NCBI GenBank assembly: GCA_964459305.1
Contig: CAYWNA010000139.1
Span: 1 to 33,716 of the forward strand
From: CAYWNA01 sp964459305
GTDB lineage: Bacteria > Planctomycetota > Planctomycetia > Pirellulales > Pirellulaceae
Reading direction: 5' to 3'
Length of the DNA: 33,716 nucleotides
Under the pieces are notes generated by a model. The model did no database searches. It was not told the DNA's origin and saw only the letters and a list, made by a program, of their open reading frames with translations. The translations under genes and the position numbers were made by a program. Below are positions 10,948 to 20,600 of the stretch, piece after piece; positions within the stretch are counted from its first letter, which is position 1, and every line of letters starts with the position of its first letter.

Positions 10948-10976
10948 GTTTGCGAAGTCAGGGTCTGGGGTATAAT
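10948..10976 (+). promoter_or_regulatory. Promoter of candidate sRNA copy A
   Basis: -35 GTTTGC at 10948-10953, a 17-bp spacer, and a perfect -10 TATAAT at 10971-10976. The identical hexamers and spacer length recur at 17515-17543 in front of copy B, while the spacer sequences themselves have diverged. That is the pattern expected for a functional promoter. Confidence 0.65.
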
Positions 10977-10982
10977 TCGAAT

Positions 10983-11077
10983 GGACATCGCCCCGAGCGC
11001 ACACAACGAGCGCCCGGGGGATGCCGGGCCGGTGAGGAACTTGGTTGCAGCCTGGGGCCTCACCGGCCGCCTTTTTG
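10983..11077 (+). ncRNA. Candidate structured small RNA, copy A
   Basis: A predicted RNA of about 95 nt starting about 7 nt after TATAAT. Hairpin 1 is CCCCGAGCGC paired with GCGCCCGGGG around the loop ACACAACGA. A conserved linker GGGGGATGC follows. Hairpin 2 is an 11-bp perfect stem, GGCCGGTGAGG (11027-11037) with CCTCACCGGCC (11058-11068), around a loop containing CTTGGTTG, followed by TTTTT at 11072-11076, so it resembles an intrinsic terminator. The + direction is favoured because promoter and T-run both point that way. It diverges from the giant gene that starts at 10883. Copy B at 17550-17645 has the same parts in the same register. I cannot match it to a named RNA family. Confidence 0.6.
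11027..11076 (+). terminator. Intrinsic terminator of sRNA copy A
   Basis: An 11-bp GC-rich perfect stem (11027-11037 with 11058-11068) followed by GC and CTTTTTG. No + strand protein gene ends nearby, so the sRNA is its only candidate client. Confidence 0.6.
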
Positions 11078-11078
11078 T

Positions 11079-11166
11079 TAGGTTTCAGGTGTCAGTGTTC
11101 AGTTTTCGGGATACGGGATACGAGATACTAGATACGTGTTTCGGGATTCGGGTTTCAGGTATCGGG
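11079..11166. repeat. Degenerate CGGGATAC-type short repeat array
   Basis: Near-repeats of 7-8 bases such as CGGGATAC, CGGGATAC, CGAGATAC and TAGATAC, then CGGGATTCGGGTTTCAGG. The array lies between the sRNA A terminator and the next palindromic repeat. It has no coding sense. Confidence 0.5.
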
Positions 11167-11183
11167 CACGCCATCGTCTCCTT

Positions 11184-11477
11184 ACCGCGAAGCGGTTGTA
11201 TTCCAAAGCCCAGGGTCGGCGCGATGCGGCGCAGCCGTTGTTCGCGGCGCACCCTGGGTGTTGGAGGGAAAAACCCAAGCCATACGCCGAAGGCGTTACA
11301 CGGCGGGATCGTGGTTGTCCCATTTCGCGCTCGTGTGGGTGGTCGTATGTCGTTTCTGCTATTTGTAAAACCCCTTCGGGGTATTTGGTTGTTGTGTGGT
11401 TCGTTACCCAAGGTGTGCTTTGCGGCTTTGCCGCGGCGCGACCCTGGGCTATGGGATGTAACGCCTTCGGCGTAGGA
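11184..11477. repeat. Composite palindromic dispersed repeat, copy 2 (ACCCTGGG family)
   Basis: Same modules as 2012-2235: ACCGCGAAGCGGTT at the left end, AGCCCAGGGTC...GCACCCTGGG, GCCGAAGGCGTTACA, an inserted CCCCTTCGGGG hairpin, then GCGACCCTGGGCTATGG and a terminal TAACGCCTTCGGCG. The stretch to 11526 up to the end of the protease gene holds nothing else I recognise. Confidence 0.7.
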
Positions 11478-11526
11478 AACGGGGCAGCGTGCCCATCCGC
11501 TACTCGCGGCCCCAACGGAAGCTCTC

Positions 11527-14500
11527 CTACGTATTGCTCCAGGCTGGTAGCAGGTCATTAAGCAAGTCGGCGATAGGCTCGAAGTCCGCTTGCCCTTCAT
11601 CCCCTTGCTGCGAGGCCGTCAGCTCGGCGATCGCTATGTCCGTCGCGTGCACACTCTGTTGTGCGCGGGTTTCCTGAGCCAGTTGTGCACGGGTCTCCCG
11701 ACCCCGCACAGAATTCGGCTGAAGCTCTTCAGAATGATGGAGACCTTCGATCGGGCGAAGTGGCTCGGTCGGGAGACCGGCCACAACCATCCGAGCGGCC
11801 ACAACCGTGTCGGACGACTCGGTTACCGCTTCGGCCGGTGGGTCGATGATGAAGTAGGCCACCTGCTCACTGGTGTGCCTTCGCTCCGTGTCCTTGGCCT
11901 GATCTTCTTCGATGGCCAGGTTGAGCGTGTTGCCAGTGGGTGTGATTGGGTTGTTCCCGTACAGGACTGCCCAACCGCCATTGCCGCCGTCCATCGCGGC
12001 CTGGCTGACGACCGCCACCTTGGAGTTGGGCATTGCCGTATAGCCATACGAGTAAGCCGGGGCATCGCCGACTCCCTTGATCGTGTCCGCACCCAAAGCG
12101 GCGACATACGGATGCCCCTCAATTTCGGCGGTGCCGGTGGTGCTGGTTTCAATCACCAGGTAACCGATCGTCTCATCGGCACGCGTCACGTCGGAGTCCT
12201 CGCCTACATGCTTGCCGACGTGCAACGCGCCGCTCGACGGCGGATTCTTCTTGTCGGTACCGCGAGCCCAGAACACGGACCAGTCCGGGTCGTTGTAGCT
12301 CATCACCTGGCCGACCACGACCGGATTGGAATACGAGTTGACAAGACTGGGCATCTGGTTCTCGCCGACCCAGGAACCATTTTCGTCCGTCACCGTCGAT
12401 GTGAACTTGACGGCTTCCATTTTGAATCCGGGTTCATCATAGACACCTTCTTCCACCACGATGTAGTGCACGCTGACGTTGCTCAAGGCCGCTCCACCGG
12501 CCGCATCGACGCGCACGTCAAAGCTATTGCCCGTTGCGTTTTGGATCCTTACCACTCCGGCCGCCGAGTTGTTGTCGTAATTGGGTGTGGCGATGACGAC
12601 CATCGACGTGTAGGAACTGGGCAGCGTCACCGTCTGCCAATTGCCCGCGACCCCGGTAACGACGCCATAGGCCAGGTTGGGGCCGGAGAGGGCCGAGGCG
12701 ACGGTTACCGTGGCCGAATCTGTGGTGGACGCGCCGTCGTCATCGGTGACCTCAACTGCGACGTCGTACGTCCCGGCCGTGGCCGAGCTAAACGTGGGTG
12801 TCATGCTCGTCGAGTCGTCGTACTGGCCGTCGTCGTCCAGATCCCAGGCATAGCTAACGATGTCGTTGCCCGGATCGGTTGAGCCGGCGGCGGTGAGCGT
12901 CACGCCGACGCCTTCGTCCGTGGTGTACGGTCCGCCAGCATCCGCTGTTGGTGCCACGTTATTGACGGTTACCGTGGTGGACGCCGTGGTCCAATCCAGG
13001 TCGTCATCCGTCACCTTGACACCAACCGTGAATACGCCGTCGTCCGTGGAACTGAACGTGGTGGTGACACCCGTCGCATCGTCATACTGGCCGTCGTTGT
13101 CCAGGTCCCACGCGAACGTGGTGATGTCGTTGCCCGGATCGCTAGAAGCCGAAGCATCCAGCGTCACGTTGCTACCTTCGTTGCCTGCGTAAGGTCCGCC
13201 GGCATCCGCAGTGGGAGCCACGTTGTTCACAGTGACACTCGCCACGTCGACATCCGTTGCTCCCAGGTTGTCGGTGACGCGTACGCCTACCGTGTAGTTA
13301 CCGTCATCGGTGGAAGAAAATGTGGTCGACACGCCCGTCGCGTCGTCATATTCACCGTCGTTATCCAAATCCCACTCGTAACTGGCGATGCTGCCGCCTG
13401 GATCAGCGGACAACGAGGCGTCGACCGTGATATTGCTGCCCTCATCGCCCGTGTACGGTCCACCGGCATCAGCAATCGGCGGGTCGTTCACCTCGGTCAC
13501 CGTTACAGTGGCGGAAGCCGTATCGAACGTCGCGTCGTCGGTGACTTTCACTTTGACGATGTAAGTGTTAGCAATGGCCCAGGTGTACGTCGCGGTCACA
13601 CCCGTGGCATCGTCGAATTGGCCATCATTGTCTAGGTCCCACTCGTAGAGGCCGATGTCGTTGCCCGGATCCGAGGAAGCCGAAGCGTCCAAGACGAGTT
13701 GGACATCTTCCTCCACGGTGTACGGTCCGCCGGCATCGGCTGTCGGAGCGACGTTGTTGACGGTCACCTGGGCCGTATCCGTGCTCCAGTCTCCGTCATC
13801 GTCTGTCACACGCAATCCGACCGTGACCACGCCGTCTGTGGTCGAGTTGAAGGCAACCGTCACACCCGAGGCATCGTCATATTGGCCGTCGAGATCGAAG
13901 TCCCAATCGTAGTTGGCGATGTCATTCCCTGGATCCGTGGAGCCAGAGGCACTGAGTGTGATGTTGCTGCCTTCGTTGCCCGAGTAGGGGCCGCCGGCCA
14001 CGGCCGTGGGAGCGACGTTTGCGACGGTGACTGAGGCGGTGTCCGTATCGACACCGCCCGCGTTGTCGGTCACACGCAGGCCCACGATGAAGGTACCGTC
14101 GACCGTCGAGTTGAACGTGGCGGTGGAGCCAATGGCATCGTCGTACTGCCCGTCATTGTCCAGATCCCAGGCGTAGCTTGTGATCGTGCCATCCGGATCG
14201 GAGGAAGCGGTGCCGTCCAACGTCACATCGCTTCCTTCATTACCCGCATACGGGCCGCCAGCATCCGCCACGGGCAGCTGATTCGGAGGCGCCGCTAAGC
14301 TAGTGGCGAACAGTTGGACGTTGTCGACGTTGCCGTCCTCCTTGGAACTGCTCACCTTGGCTCGGAAACGGATCTTAAAGTCGTCCGTCAGATAGGCACT
14401 GTCGATATCGATCGTCTCGTGGTTCCATACGTTCTCTTCCCCTGAGACATTTCCGTTCAGCGACGCGATATCGTTGTGCCAGGTTCCGCTATAGATGTCC

Positions 14501-17496
14501 AAAGCGATGTACTCGCCCGTGTCCCAGTTACTCTCGATGAACCAGGAGAACGAGATCTCAGCGCTGCCGTAGGGGCTAAGGTCAACCGCCTGGGCCATCG
14601 TGAGCGTCGCATTCGTTGCTCGCCCATCCACTTCGGCCGAATAGCTGCCGTCGGTCTCTCGCTGCGTCGAGTCGAACCAGTCATATTGACTGTCCTCCAC
14701 CCACTTTCCGCCCCACTCGCCGCCCTCGAAGCTGTCGGAAAACAATGGCCCATCGGTATCAAGGATCGTGCCTACACCTTGCGAAACCGACAATGTTGGA
14801 CCACCGGTCGGGTTCATCAGGTTGACAACGAAGGTTTCGTCGTCTTCGGTGATGACGTCGTCAATGGTCGGTACGATGATCGTTCTTTCCGTTTGCCCTG
14901 GCTCGAAGGAAACAGTTCCGCTCGTGGCAACGTAGTCGCTCCCCGCCGTGGCCGAGCCATCGGCGGTGGCAAAATCGATCGTCACGGTCGTCGGCATCGG
15001 CTCTGAGATAGTCATCGTAAAGGCGGCTGAGGAGCCAGGTGCGTAGCGAAGAACCTCGTTGCTGTCCCTGCTGCTTACAACCAGGTTCCTGTTCTCGTCA
15101 AACGCCAGATCGATTGGGAAATTAAGAGTCCCGCTATCCGCCGCCACAAACACATCGAGGAACGCCCCGGACGTTCCATCGTAACGAAGGACTTCGTTCG
15201 TCCGTGCGCTGACGACGTACAGATTCCCGTCTGGCTCGAAAGACAGTCCCCGAGGTGCATCTAGCCCGCCGCTTGCTGGCGACACAAATGAGTCGATGAA
15301 GGCACCCGACGTGGAATGATACCTGAGAATGGAATCCGTTCCCGCGCTGCTGACGTACAGGTTGCCATCTGGCCCGAAGGCTAGGTACACGGGGTAGTCT
15401 AAACCGCCGCTTCCGACGCCGACGAAGGAATCCACAAATGCTCCTGTGGCCCCATCGAAGCGCAGAATATCATCCGAATAGAAGCTTGCGACATAAAGGT
15501 CGCCATCGTCGCCGAAGGTCAGGCCAACGGCGCCATTCAGTCCGCCGCTGCCGCTTGCGACGAACTCACCGATCAGCTCGCCGGTAGTGCCGTCGTAACG
15601 AACGATATTGTCGCTCGCCAGACCAGCCACATAGAGGTCCCCGTCCGGCCCAAACAGAAGGCCTTGGGGATCGTTGAGCACGCCATCGTTAGCGGGCGTG
15701 AAGGCACCGAGAAACGACCCGCTCATGCCGTCGTATCGCAGGACGTTGTGTTCTTGTGTACTGCTTACATAGAACTTGCCGTCGGGACCCACTAGTATTC
15801 CTCGCGGTGTTGACAGTCCGCCACTGCCTGCGGGCATAACACTGTCGACGAAATACATGCTTTCATCACCCTCAACGGCGTTTGCGTCGCCGACCGAAAT
15901 GGCCCCATCGTCATTGAGAATGGTCCCCGGGGCCGACTCATCTGCAAGTGTTGCGTTCCCCGCAACAACCGTGAAGTTCACGAACACCGTCTCGTGTGAC
16001 TCTGCATCCGCGTCTCCATAGACGGTCACCCCGATCGACTTCTGCGTTTCGCCGTGGTCGAAAACAACTTGCCCCGATGCAGCCGCATAGTCACTGCCTG
16101 CGGTAGCTGTGCCATCGGTAGTGGACCAGTCGAGTGCTACAGTTCCCGACGTGTCACCTCGGCGCGCGACAGTGAACACCAAGTCGATGGTGCCGGAATT
16201 GCCTTCTACGACGCTGGGGGAGTTGCTGTGGATCGTCGTGTCGGCCACGGCTGCGGCAGCGTTCACGCGGCCGCCACTTACGGTTTTTCCCGCAAGTGAA
16301 GGCAGCGGATCAACCGTTGTCAGAATCCGGTCCTTAATCTGATCCGCTGTCCAGCCCGTGTGCAGGCTCCGCAGCAGGGCGGCCGTGCCGGAGACGTGCG
16401 GTGTGGCGGATGAGGTGCCGCCCCCCAGGCTGTACACATTGCCGGGCCGGGTACTCAGAACATCGGGCGACGGGCCGGCCACGTCCACGTTGGTCAAACC
16501 CCAGTTGGAGAAACCCGCAAGCTCGCTGGTTTTGTCCGTGGCAGCGACGGCAATGATATTGTCCAGATCGTAACCGGCTGGATACCGGGGTGATGCGGGT
16601 GAATCGATATCGGAAGACCAATTCCCGGCTGAGGCCACAAACAGGTGGCCGGCCGTGCGCGCCCCATCGATAGCGTCGTACATCTCTTGTGAGAAATTGC
16701 CATCACCCCAACTGTTACTCGATATGCTTGCCCCGGCGGCTACAGCGTAGTCCAGCGCTTCAGCCGCATCGGTGATGGCGAAGTTATTGACGCTCGCCTG
16801 GAATCTCATGGCCATTACGCGGACTTGCCAATTCACGCCGGCCATGCCGACCCCGTTATCACCAACGGCACCCAGGATTCCGGTGACCATCGTCCCGTGT
16901 ACGTCTGAGTCCATCGGATCGTTATCATCATCGAGGGTGTCCCAGCCAATCAGATCGTCCACGAATCCATTGCCGTCGGTATCGCTGCTGTCGGCCCAGG
17001 CGGCGTCGCCCAAGAGGTCGCCCGCGTCGATGTAGCCGGTGGCGTTAAGATCGGTAACGAAACCGGCGTTGGCCGCATCATTCAAATCGCGAAACGTGAT
17101 CAAGCCGTCGCCATCCACTTCGGTCAAGTTTGACGCCAGCCCGGCTGGGATCTCGCCTTCATTCAACCAGATGTTCAGATAGAGATCCTCGTGAGCGTAG
17201 TCGACGCCCGTGTCCAGCACTGCGACAACCGTGCTCATGCTCCCCGTGCTGACTGACCATGCGGCGGGCGCGTCGATGTCTGCGTCCCATACGCCGCCGG
17301 TCTGAGCAGTGTTGTGCAATGCCCACTGATCGTCAAAGAGCGGATCACTAGGCACCACGCTTAACAATCTCCTATCTTCCAAGGGCTCGCAAAGCAGTCG
17401 GCGATTCCAGCGCATGCGTCGGCAGACCTTACGCGCTCGTTTGGACCGGGCGGAACGGGAGCGGATCAGGGTCTTAGAGAGCGTGGAAAACGACAT
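11527..17496 (-). CDS. Giant secreted subtilisin-like (S8) protease with Calx-beta, propeller and PKD domains
   Basis: 1989 residues. The planctomycete N-terminal motif NRRLLCEPLEDRRLLS (about 31-46) is followed almost at once by the catalytic domain, with no obvious propeptide. Triad: Asp95 (V-A-V-L-D-T-G-V-D), His200 (D-V-H-G-T), Ser362 (G-T-S-S-A-T-P-H-V-S-G), with Asn292 for the oxyanion hole. Two calcium-loop-like segments (about 128-181) are inserted between Asp95 and His200. Then: Calx-beta (427-530); a second Calx-beta (531-915) that contains six NHL/SMP-30-like propeller repeats (about 547-819); a MAM/jelly-roll-like domain (about 918-1085); six PKD domains (A-D-A-G-G-P-Y); and a C-terminal region (about 1645-1989) with an H-type-lectin-like segment and a helical end. 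The ATG has AAGGAG 8 nt upstream. Probably acts at the surface or outside the cell. Confidence 0.92.
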   Translation of the reverse strand: MSFSTLSKTLIRSRSARSKRARKVCRRMRWNRRLLCEPLEDRRLLSVVPSDPLFDDQWALHNTAQTGGVWDADIDAPAAWSVSTGSMSTVVAVLDTGVDYAHEDLYLNIWLNEGEIPAGLASNLTEVDGDGLITFRDLNDAANAGFVTDLNATGYIDAGDLLGDAAWADSSDTDGNGFVDDLIGWDTLDDDNDPMDSDVHGTMVTGILGAVGDNGVGMAGVNWQVRVMAMRFQASVNNFAITDAAEALDYAVAAGASISSNSWGDGNFSQEMYDAIDGARTAGHLFVASAGNWSSDIDSPASPRYPAGYDLDNIIAVAATDKTSELAGFSNWGLTNVDVAGPSPDVLSTRPGNVYSLGGGTSSATPHVSGTAALLRSLHTGWTADQIKDRILTTVDPLPSLAGKTVSGGRVNAAAAVADTTIHSNSPSVVEGNSGTIDLVFTVARRGDTSGTVALDWSTTDGTATAGSDYAAASGQVVFDHGETQKSIGVTVYGDADAESHETVFVNFTVVAGNATLADESAPGTILNDDGAISVGDANAVEGDESMYFVDSVMPAGSGGLSTPRGILVGPDGKFYVSSTQEHNVLRYDGMSGSFLGAFTPANDGVLNDPQGLLFGPDGDLYVAGLASDNIVRYDGTTGELIGEFVASGSGGLNGAVGLTFGDDGDLYVASFYSDDILRFDGATGAFVDSFVGVGSGGLDYPVYLAFGPDGNLYVSSAGTDSILRYHSTSGAFIDSFVSPASGGLDAPRGLSFEPDGNLYVVSARTNEVLRYDGTSGAFLDVFVAADSGTLNFPIDLAFDENRNLVVSSRDSNEVLRYAPGSSAAFTMTISEPMPTTVTIDFATADGSATAGSDYVATSGTVSFEPGQTERTIIVPTIDDVITEDDETFVVNLMNPTGGPTLSVSQGVGTILDTDGPLFSDSFEGGEWGGKWVEDSQYDWFDSTQRETDGSYSAEVDGRATNATLTMAQAVDLSPYGSAEISFSWFIESNWDTGEYIALDIYSGTWHNDIASLNGNVSGEENVWNHETIDIDSAYLTDDFKIRFRAKVSSSKEDGNVDNVQLFATSLAAPPNQLPVADAGGPYAGNEGSDVTLDGTASSDPDGTITSYAWDLDNDGQYDDAIGSTATFNSTVDGTFIVGLRVTDNAGGVDTDTASVTVANVAPTAVAGGPYSGNEGSNITLSASGSTDPGNDIANYDWDFDLDGQYDDASGVTVAFNSTTDGVVTVGLRVTDDDGDWSTDTAQVTVNNVAPTADAGGPYTVEEDVQLVLDASASSDPGNDIGLYEWDLDNDGQFDDATGVTATYTWAIANTYIVKVKVTDDATFDTASATVTVTEVNDPPIADAGGPYTGDEGSNITVDASLSADPGGSIASYEWDLDNDGEYDDATGVSTTFSSTDDGNYTVGVRVTDNLGATDVDVASVTVNNVAPTADAGGPYAGNEGSNVTLDASASSDPGNDITTFAWDLDNDGQYDDATGVTTTFSSTDDGVFTVGVKVTDDDLDWTTASTTVTVNNVAPTADAGGPYTTDEGVGVTLTAAGSTDPGNDIVSYAWDLDDDGQYDDSTSMTPTFSSATAGTYDVAVEVTDDDGASTTDSATVTVASALSGPNLAYGVVTGVAGNWQTVTLPSSYTSMVVIATPNYDNNSAAGVVRIQNATGNSFDVRVDAAGGAALSNVSVHYIVVEEGVYDEPGFKMEAVKFTSTVTDENGSWVGENQMPSLVNSYSNPVVVGQVMSYNDPDWSVFWARGTDKKNPPSSGALHVGKHVGEDSDVTRADETIGYLVIETSTTGTAEIEGHPYVAALGADTIKGVGDAPAYSYGYTAMPNSKVAVVSQAAMDGGNGGWAVLYGNNPITPTGNTLNLAIEEDQAKDTERRHTSEQVAYFIIDPPAEAVTESSDTVVAARMVVAGLPTEPLRPIEGLHHSEELQPNSVRGRETRAQLAQETRAQQSVHATDIAIAELTASQQGDEGQADFEPIADLLNDLLPAWSNT
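15040..15858 (-). other. Six-bladed NHL-like propeller nested inside a Calx-beta domain
   Basis: Six repeats of the form P-x-x-L-x-F-G-P-D-G-N-L-Y-V-S-S...V-L-R-Y-D-G-x-[ST]-G. They sit between the first Calx-beta strand (A-I-S-V-G-D-A-N-A-V-E-G-D) and the rest of that domain (A-A-F-T-M-T-I-S-E-P-M...A-T-A-G-S-D-Y). The Calx-beta is complete only if the propeller is skipped. Confidence 0.65.
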
Positions 17497-17514
17497 GATC
17501 AGATCTCCTTTGAA

Positions 17515-17543
17515 GTTTGCCGCATGGTCGTCGGTACTATAAT
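17515..17543 (+). promoter_or_regulatory. Promoter of candidate sRNA copy B
   Basis: -35 GTTTGC at 17515-17520, a 17-bp spacer, and TATAAT at 17538-17543. Geometry is identical to copy A. The -35 begins only 5 bp from the protease gene's ribosome binding site (17505-17510), so it lies in that gene's leader. Confidence 0.65.
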
Positions 17544-17549
17544 TCTCGC

Positions 17550-17645
17550 AGCCATTTTCCCGAGGCGCGCAAAACGAGCGCCGCGGGGGATGCTAGGCCG
17601 GTGAGGATCTTGGTTGTCAGCCTTGGGCCTCACCGGCCGGTTTTG
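17550..17645 (+). ncRNA. Candidate structured small RNA, copy B
   Basis: A paralogue of copy A, about 96 nt. From TATAAT to the CCCGAG block there are 15 bases in both copies, and those 15 have diverged. Hairpin 1 here is CCCGAGGCGC with GCGCCGCGGG around GCAAAACGA. Both arms differ from copy A yet pairing is kept, and the loop end AACGA is constant. The linker GGGGGATGC is constant. Hairpin 2 has the same 11-bp stem (17596-17606 with 17628-17638) with a small loop change (A for T, one base inserted), then TTTT at 17641-17644. It lies between the kinase stop (17664) and the protease start (17496), on the strand opposite to both. Confidence 0.6.
17596..17644 (+). terminator. Intrinsic terminator of sRNA copy B
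   Basis: An 11-bp perfect stem GGCCGGTGAGG/CCTCACCGGCC followed by GGTTTTG. It points in the + direction, away from the protease gene and against the kinase gene. Confidence 0.55.
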
Positions 17646-17663
17646 TGTTATTCGAGGGTTGGG

Positions 17664-20600
17664 TCAGGGATCGCTGATTGGCTCCTTGGGTGGTTCGACC
17701 TCTTCGGCCACGATGTCTTTGCCGAGCAGAGTCTCCGCCTCCTCGCGTAGTAGCTTCAACGTCAGATGCCGATTCCAGCTCAGGAGGGTCGTCCCTTCCT
17801 TGTGTTCGCCGAGAATCTTGTCGGTCCACTCGGTCGCCTTCTGTAGCCACTTCTTGGCTTCGGCATCGCGCCCGAGCTTGTGATGGGCCATGGCCAGGAA
17901 ATACCAAGTGTAGGCGGACGACGAATTCGACTCAGTGTCAGGATCCTCGATCAGGTTGTTGGCTTCGGTGAGTCGCGGGACGGCTTCTTCAAATCGGCCC
18001 GCCCGGTAGAGGATGGCCCCCAACGTTTTCAGATAGACCTCCGAGTCCGGATCGGCCTCGACCGCTTGCTCGGCCAGCCGCACGACGAGCCCATAATCGT
18101 CGACGGCATCGGGCGCCAGCAGGCAGGTCCAAGCCAGCCAGTGGGCTTCTTCGGGATCTTTGGAGTACCCAAATTGCTCTCTCATTCGCGTACAAGCGCT
18201 GCGATACCCGTCGATATCGCTGGCCGCTAAATGAGCCAGAGCGAGCCTATAGCCAGCCGTGGGGCTGTTCCCGCCCTTCTCGATCTCGAATGCCTTTGAG
18301 AAGTCAGCCACGGCCTTGCTGAATTCACTTTTCTGGAGATACGTTTCGGCTCGGCCACGGTATGAACTTGTGTACGCGGCGCCAAAGCGAATCGCGTCGT
18401 CAAAATCAGCCAGGGCCTGGTCCGGGTTTCCTTCCTTCAGGTGAATGAAGCCTCGATGATCGAGGGCCTCCGAAAACTCGGGATCGAATCGGATCGCCTC
18501 GTCCAGGTCGGGCAGGGCCTTGTCGAAGTTGTCCTTGTGCCAGGCGACGTCTGCCCGCTTGAAGTAGAGGTTGGCCAGTTCCTTTCGGTAGTCGGCTCTT
18601 TCAGGGAACTTCTGGGCCAGCTCACGTTGGATGGAAATGGCTTCCTCGAGGCGCTCCAAGTGAGTCAAGCAGCGAACCGCGTTCCATCGGTAGTCTGGTT
18701 GTCCAGGGACTTCCGCCGCCAAGCGCTCCCAGATTGACAACGCCTGCTCGAACCCGCCGTCGACCATAAGCCGATGAGCCCGGTCCGTGGAATATGAGGA
18801 TCCAGCGGCCAGCGTATATCCGGCGGATGCATCCCATATCCTAACCGATCCGTTGCTGTCCACGCCGGCTAACTTGGACCCGTCCGGGCTCCAGGCTAAC
18901 GGGCTCGTCTCGTGAACGAAGCCGTCCAGGGTCAAAACCTCCATCCAGGTCTCGGTGTCCCACAGCTTGACGACAGAGTCCCTGCCTGCGGTTGCGAGGC
19001 GTCCGTCATGGGGATGCCACGCCAGCGAATGGACCAAAGCAGTGTGTCCGCGCATTTGCGCGACCTGCTTTCCGCTCCCTGCATCCCAAATCTGAACCGC
19101 AAAGTCCGCGCCACTTGAATGGCGCACGTTATCGGGGCCTCCGGAAGCCAGTCGGCAGCCATCGGGGCTCCAAGCCATGGACCCCAGAGTTCGCTGCCGT
19201 GGTCCCGGTAGGGAAAGAATCTCCAAGCCCGTGACAGTGTCCCAAATGTGCGGTGTCCGGTGCGACGCCGACGTGGCAAGGCGCTTGCCGTCGGGAGCCC
19301 AGCCGAGTTCGACGACGGGCCCAGGATCGCCTCGCAGCGTAAGGAGTTCCTCCCCTGAACCTGCCTCCCAGATCTTGACCCTGCTGTCGGCACTACCAGA
19401 GGCAAGGTATTGCCCGTCCGGACTGAAGCGCAGAGCACGGACGCCGCTCTCATGTCCGTCGAGGACGCGAACTGATGCGCCCTTGTCTGCATTCCAGAGT
19501 CTGATCAATCCGTTGGCGCCCCCAGTCGCCAACAGGGGCTCCTTGGGGTGCCAGGCCACCGACAATACGGATCCGTCGTCACTGCTTAATCTCAAAATCT
19601 CGTCACGCGTCGCAGCATCCAGAATCCGAGTTCCGTCATCAGCTGTGACGATAAGTCGCCTCGAATCCGGGCTCCAGGCAAAAGCCCTGTCGGCATGACT
19701 TTTGCGCACGTCCGGCGCGGTCACCTCCCAAAGCTTGACCGTGTTGTCCTCACCAGCGGAAGCAAGACGCCGCCCGTCCGGAGACCAGGCCAGCCAATTG
19801 ACCTCCCGAGTGTGGCCGGGCAACGTGAACTCCTCCTGGCCGGTAGCCACATTCCAAATCTTCACCGTGGTGTCGACGCCGCCGGAGGCCAGGTATTGTC
19901 CTTTTGGATTCCAACTCAGACTGAGCACGCCACCCGGGTGCGCAGTGAGTTCGTCGAGCAACTCGCCCGTGTCAGTATTCCAGATTCGGATTCCTCCGTA
20001 AAACCCAACGGCCACCTTTGTGCTGTCTGGACTCCAAGCAAGGGTTAGCACCTTGCCGCCATGTGTCGACAGGGCAAGCCCTGCTTCCCACTTAGTTGTG
20101 TCCCAAATTTTGATCGTGCTCTTTTTTTCCACGGAAGCCAGGCGAGTGCCGTCCGGACTCCAGGTAGTGATCTGCCGCATGTCCAACCCAATAGGATTCA
20201 CGGATGAGCCCTGCAATGTGCGAGCTTCCAGGCCGGTGTTCGTGTCCCAGATCTTGAGTTCATAATCCCCGCCTTCGGAGGCTAGGTAACGTCCCTCGCG
20301 ATCCCAGGTCACACAGGCGACGCTGTAAGCGTGCCCATTGAGGCAGTGAATCTCCTCACACGTATTTGCGTCCCAGATTCTCACCCTGTTCTGAAGGCTT
20401 CCCGAAGCGAGGCGGGATCCGTCCGGGCTCCACGCTAGCGACAAAATAAATTCGTTTGATCGCATGGACGCGATTTCCTGACCCGTAGTCGAATCCCACA
20501 GCCTGATCAGACGACCCCCTCCTCCAGACGCAACACGCCCGCCGTCTGGGCTCCACGCCACGGATTTCACTACCGAAACGTGCCCCCGAAACGTGAGGAA

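Noticed and set aside
11027..11076. Hairpin read as the terminator of the protease gene, or as a riboswitch in the - strand leader of the giant gene
   Set aside because: The T-run and TATAAT promoter both point to the + strand. A - strand leader role cannot be excluded but has weaker support.
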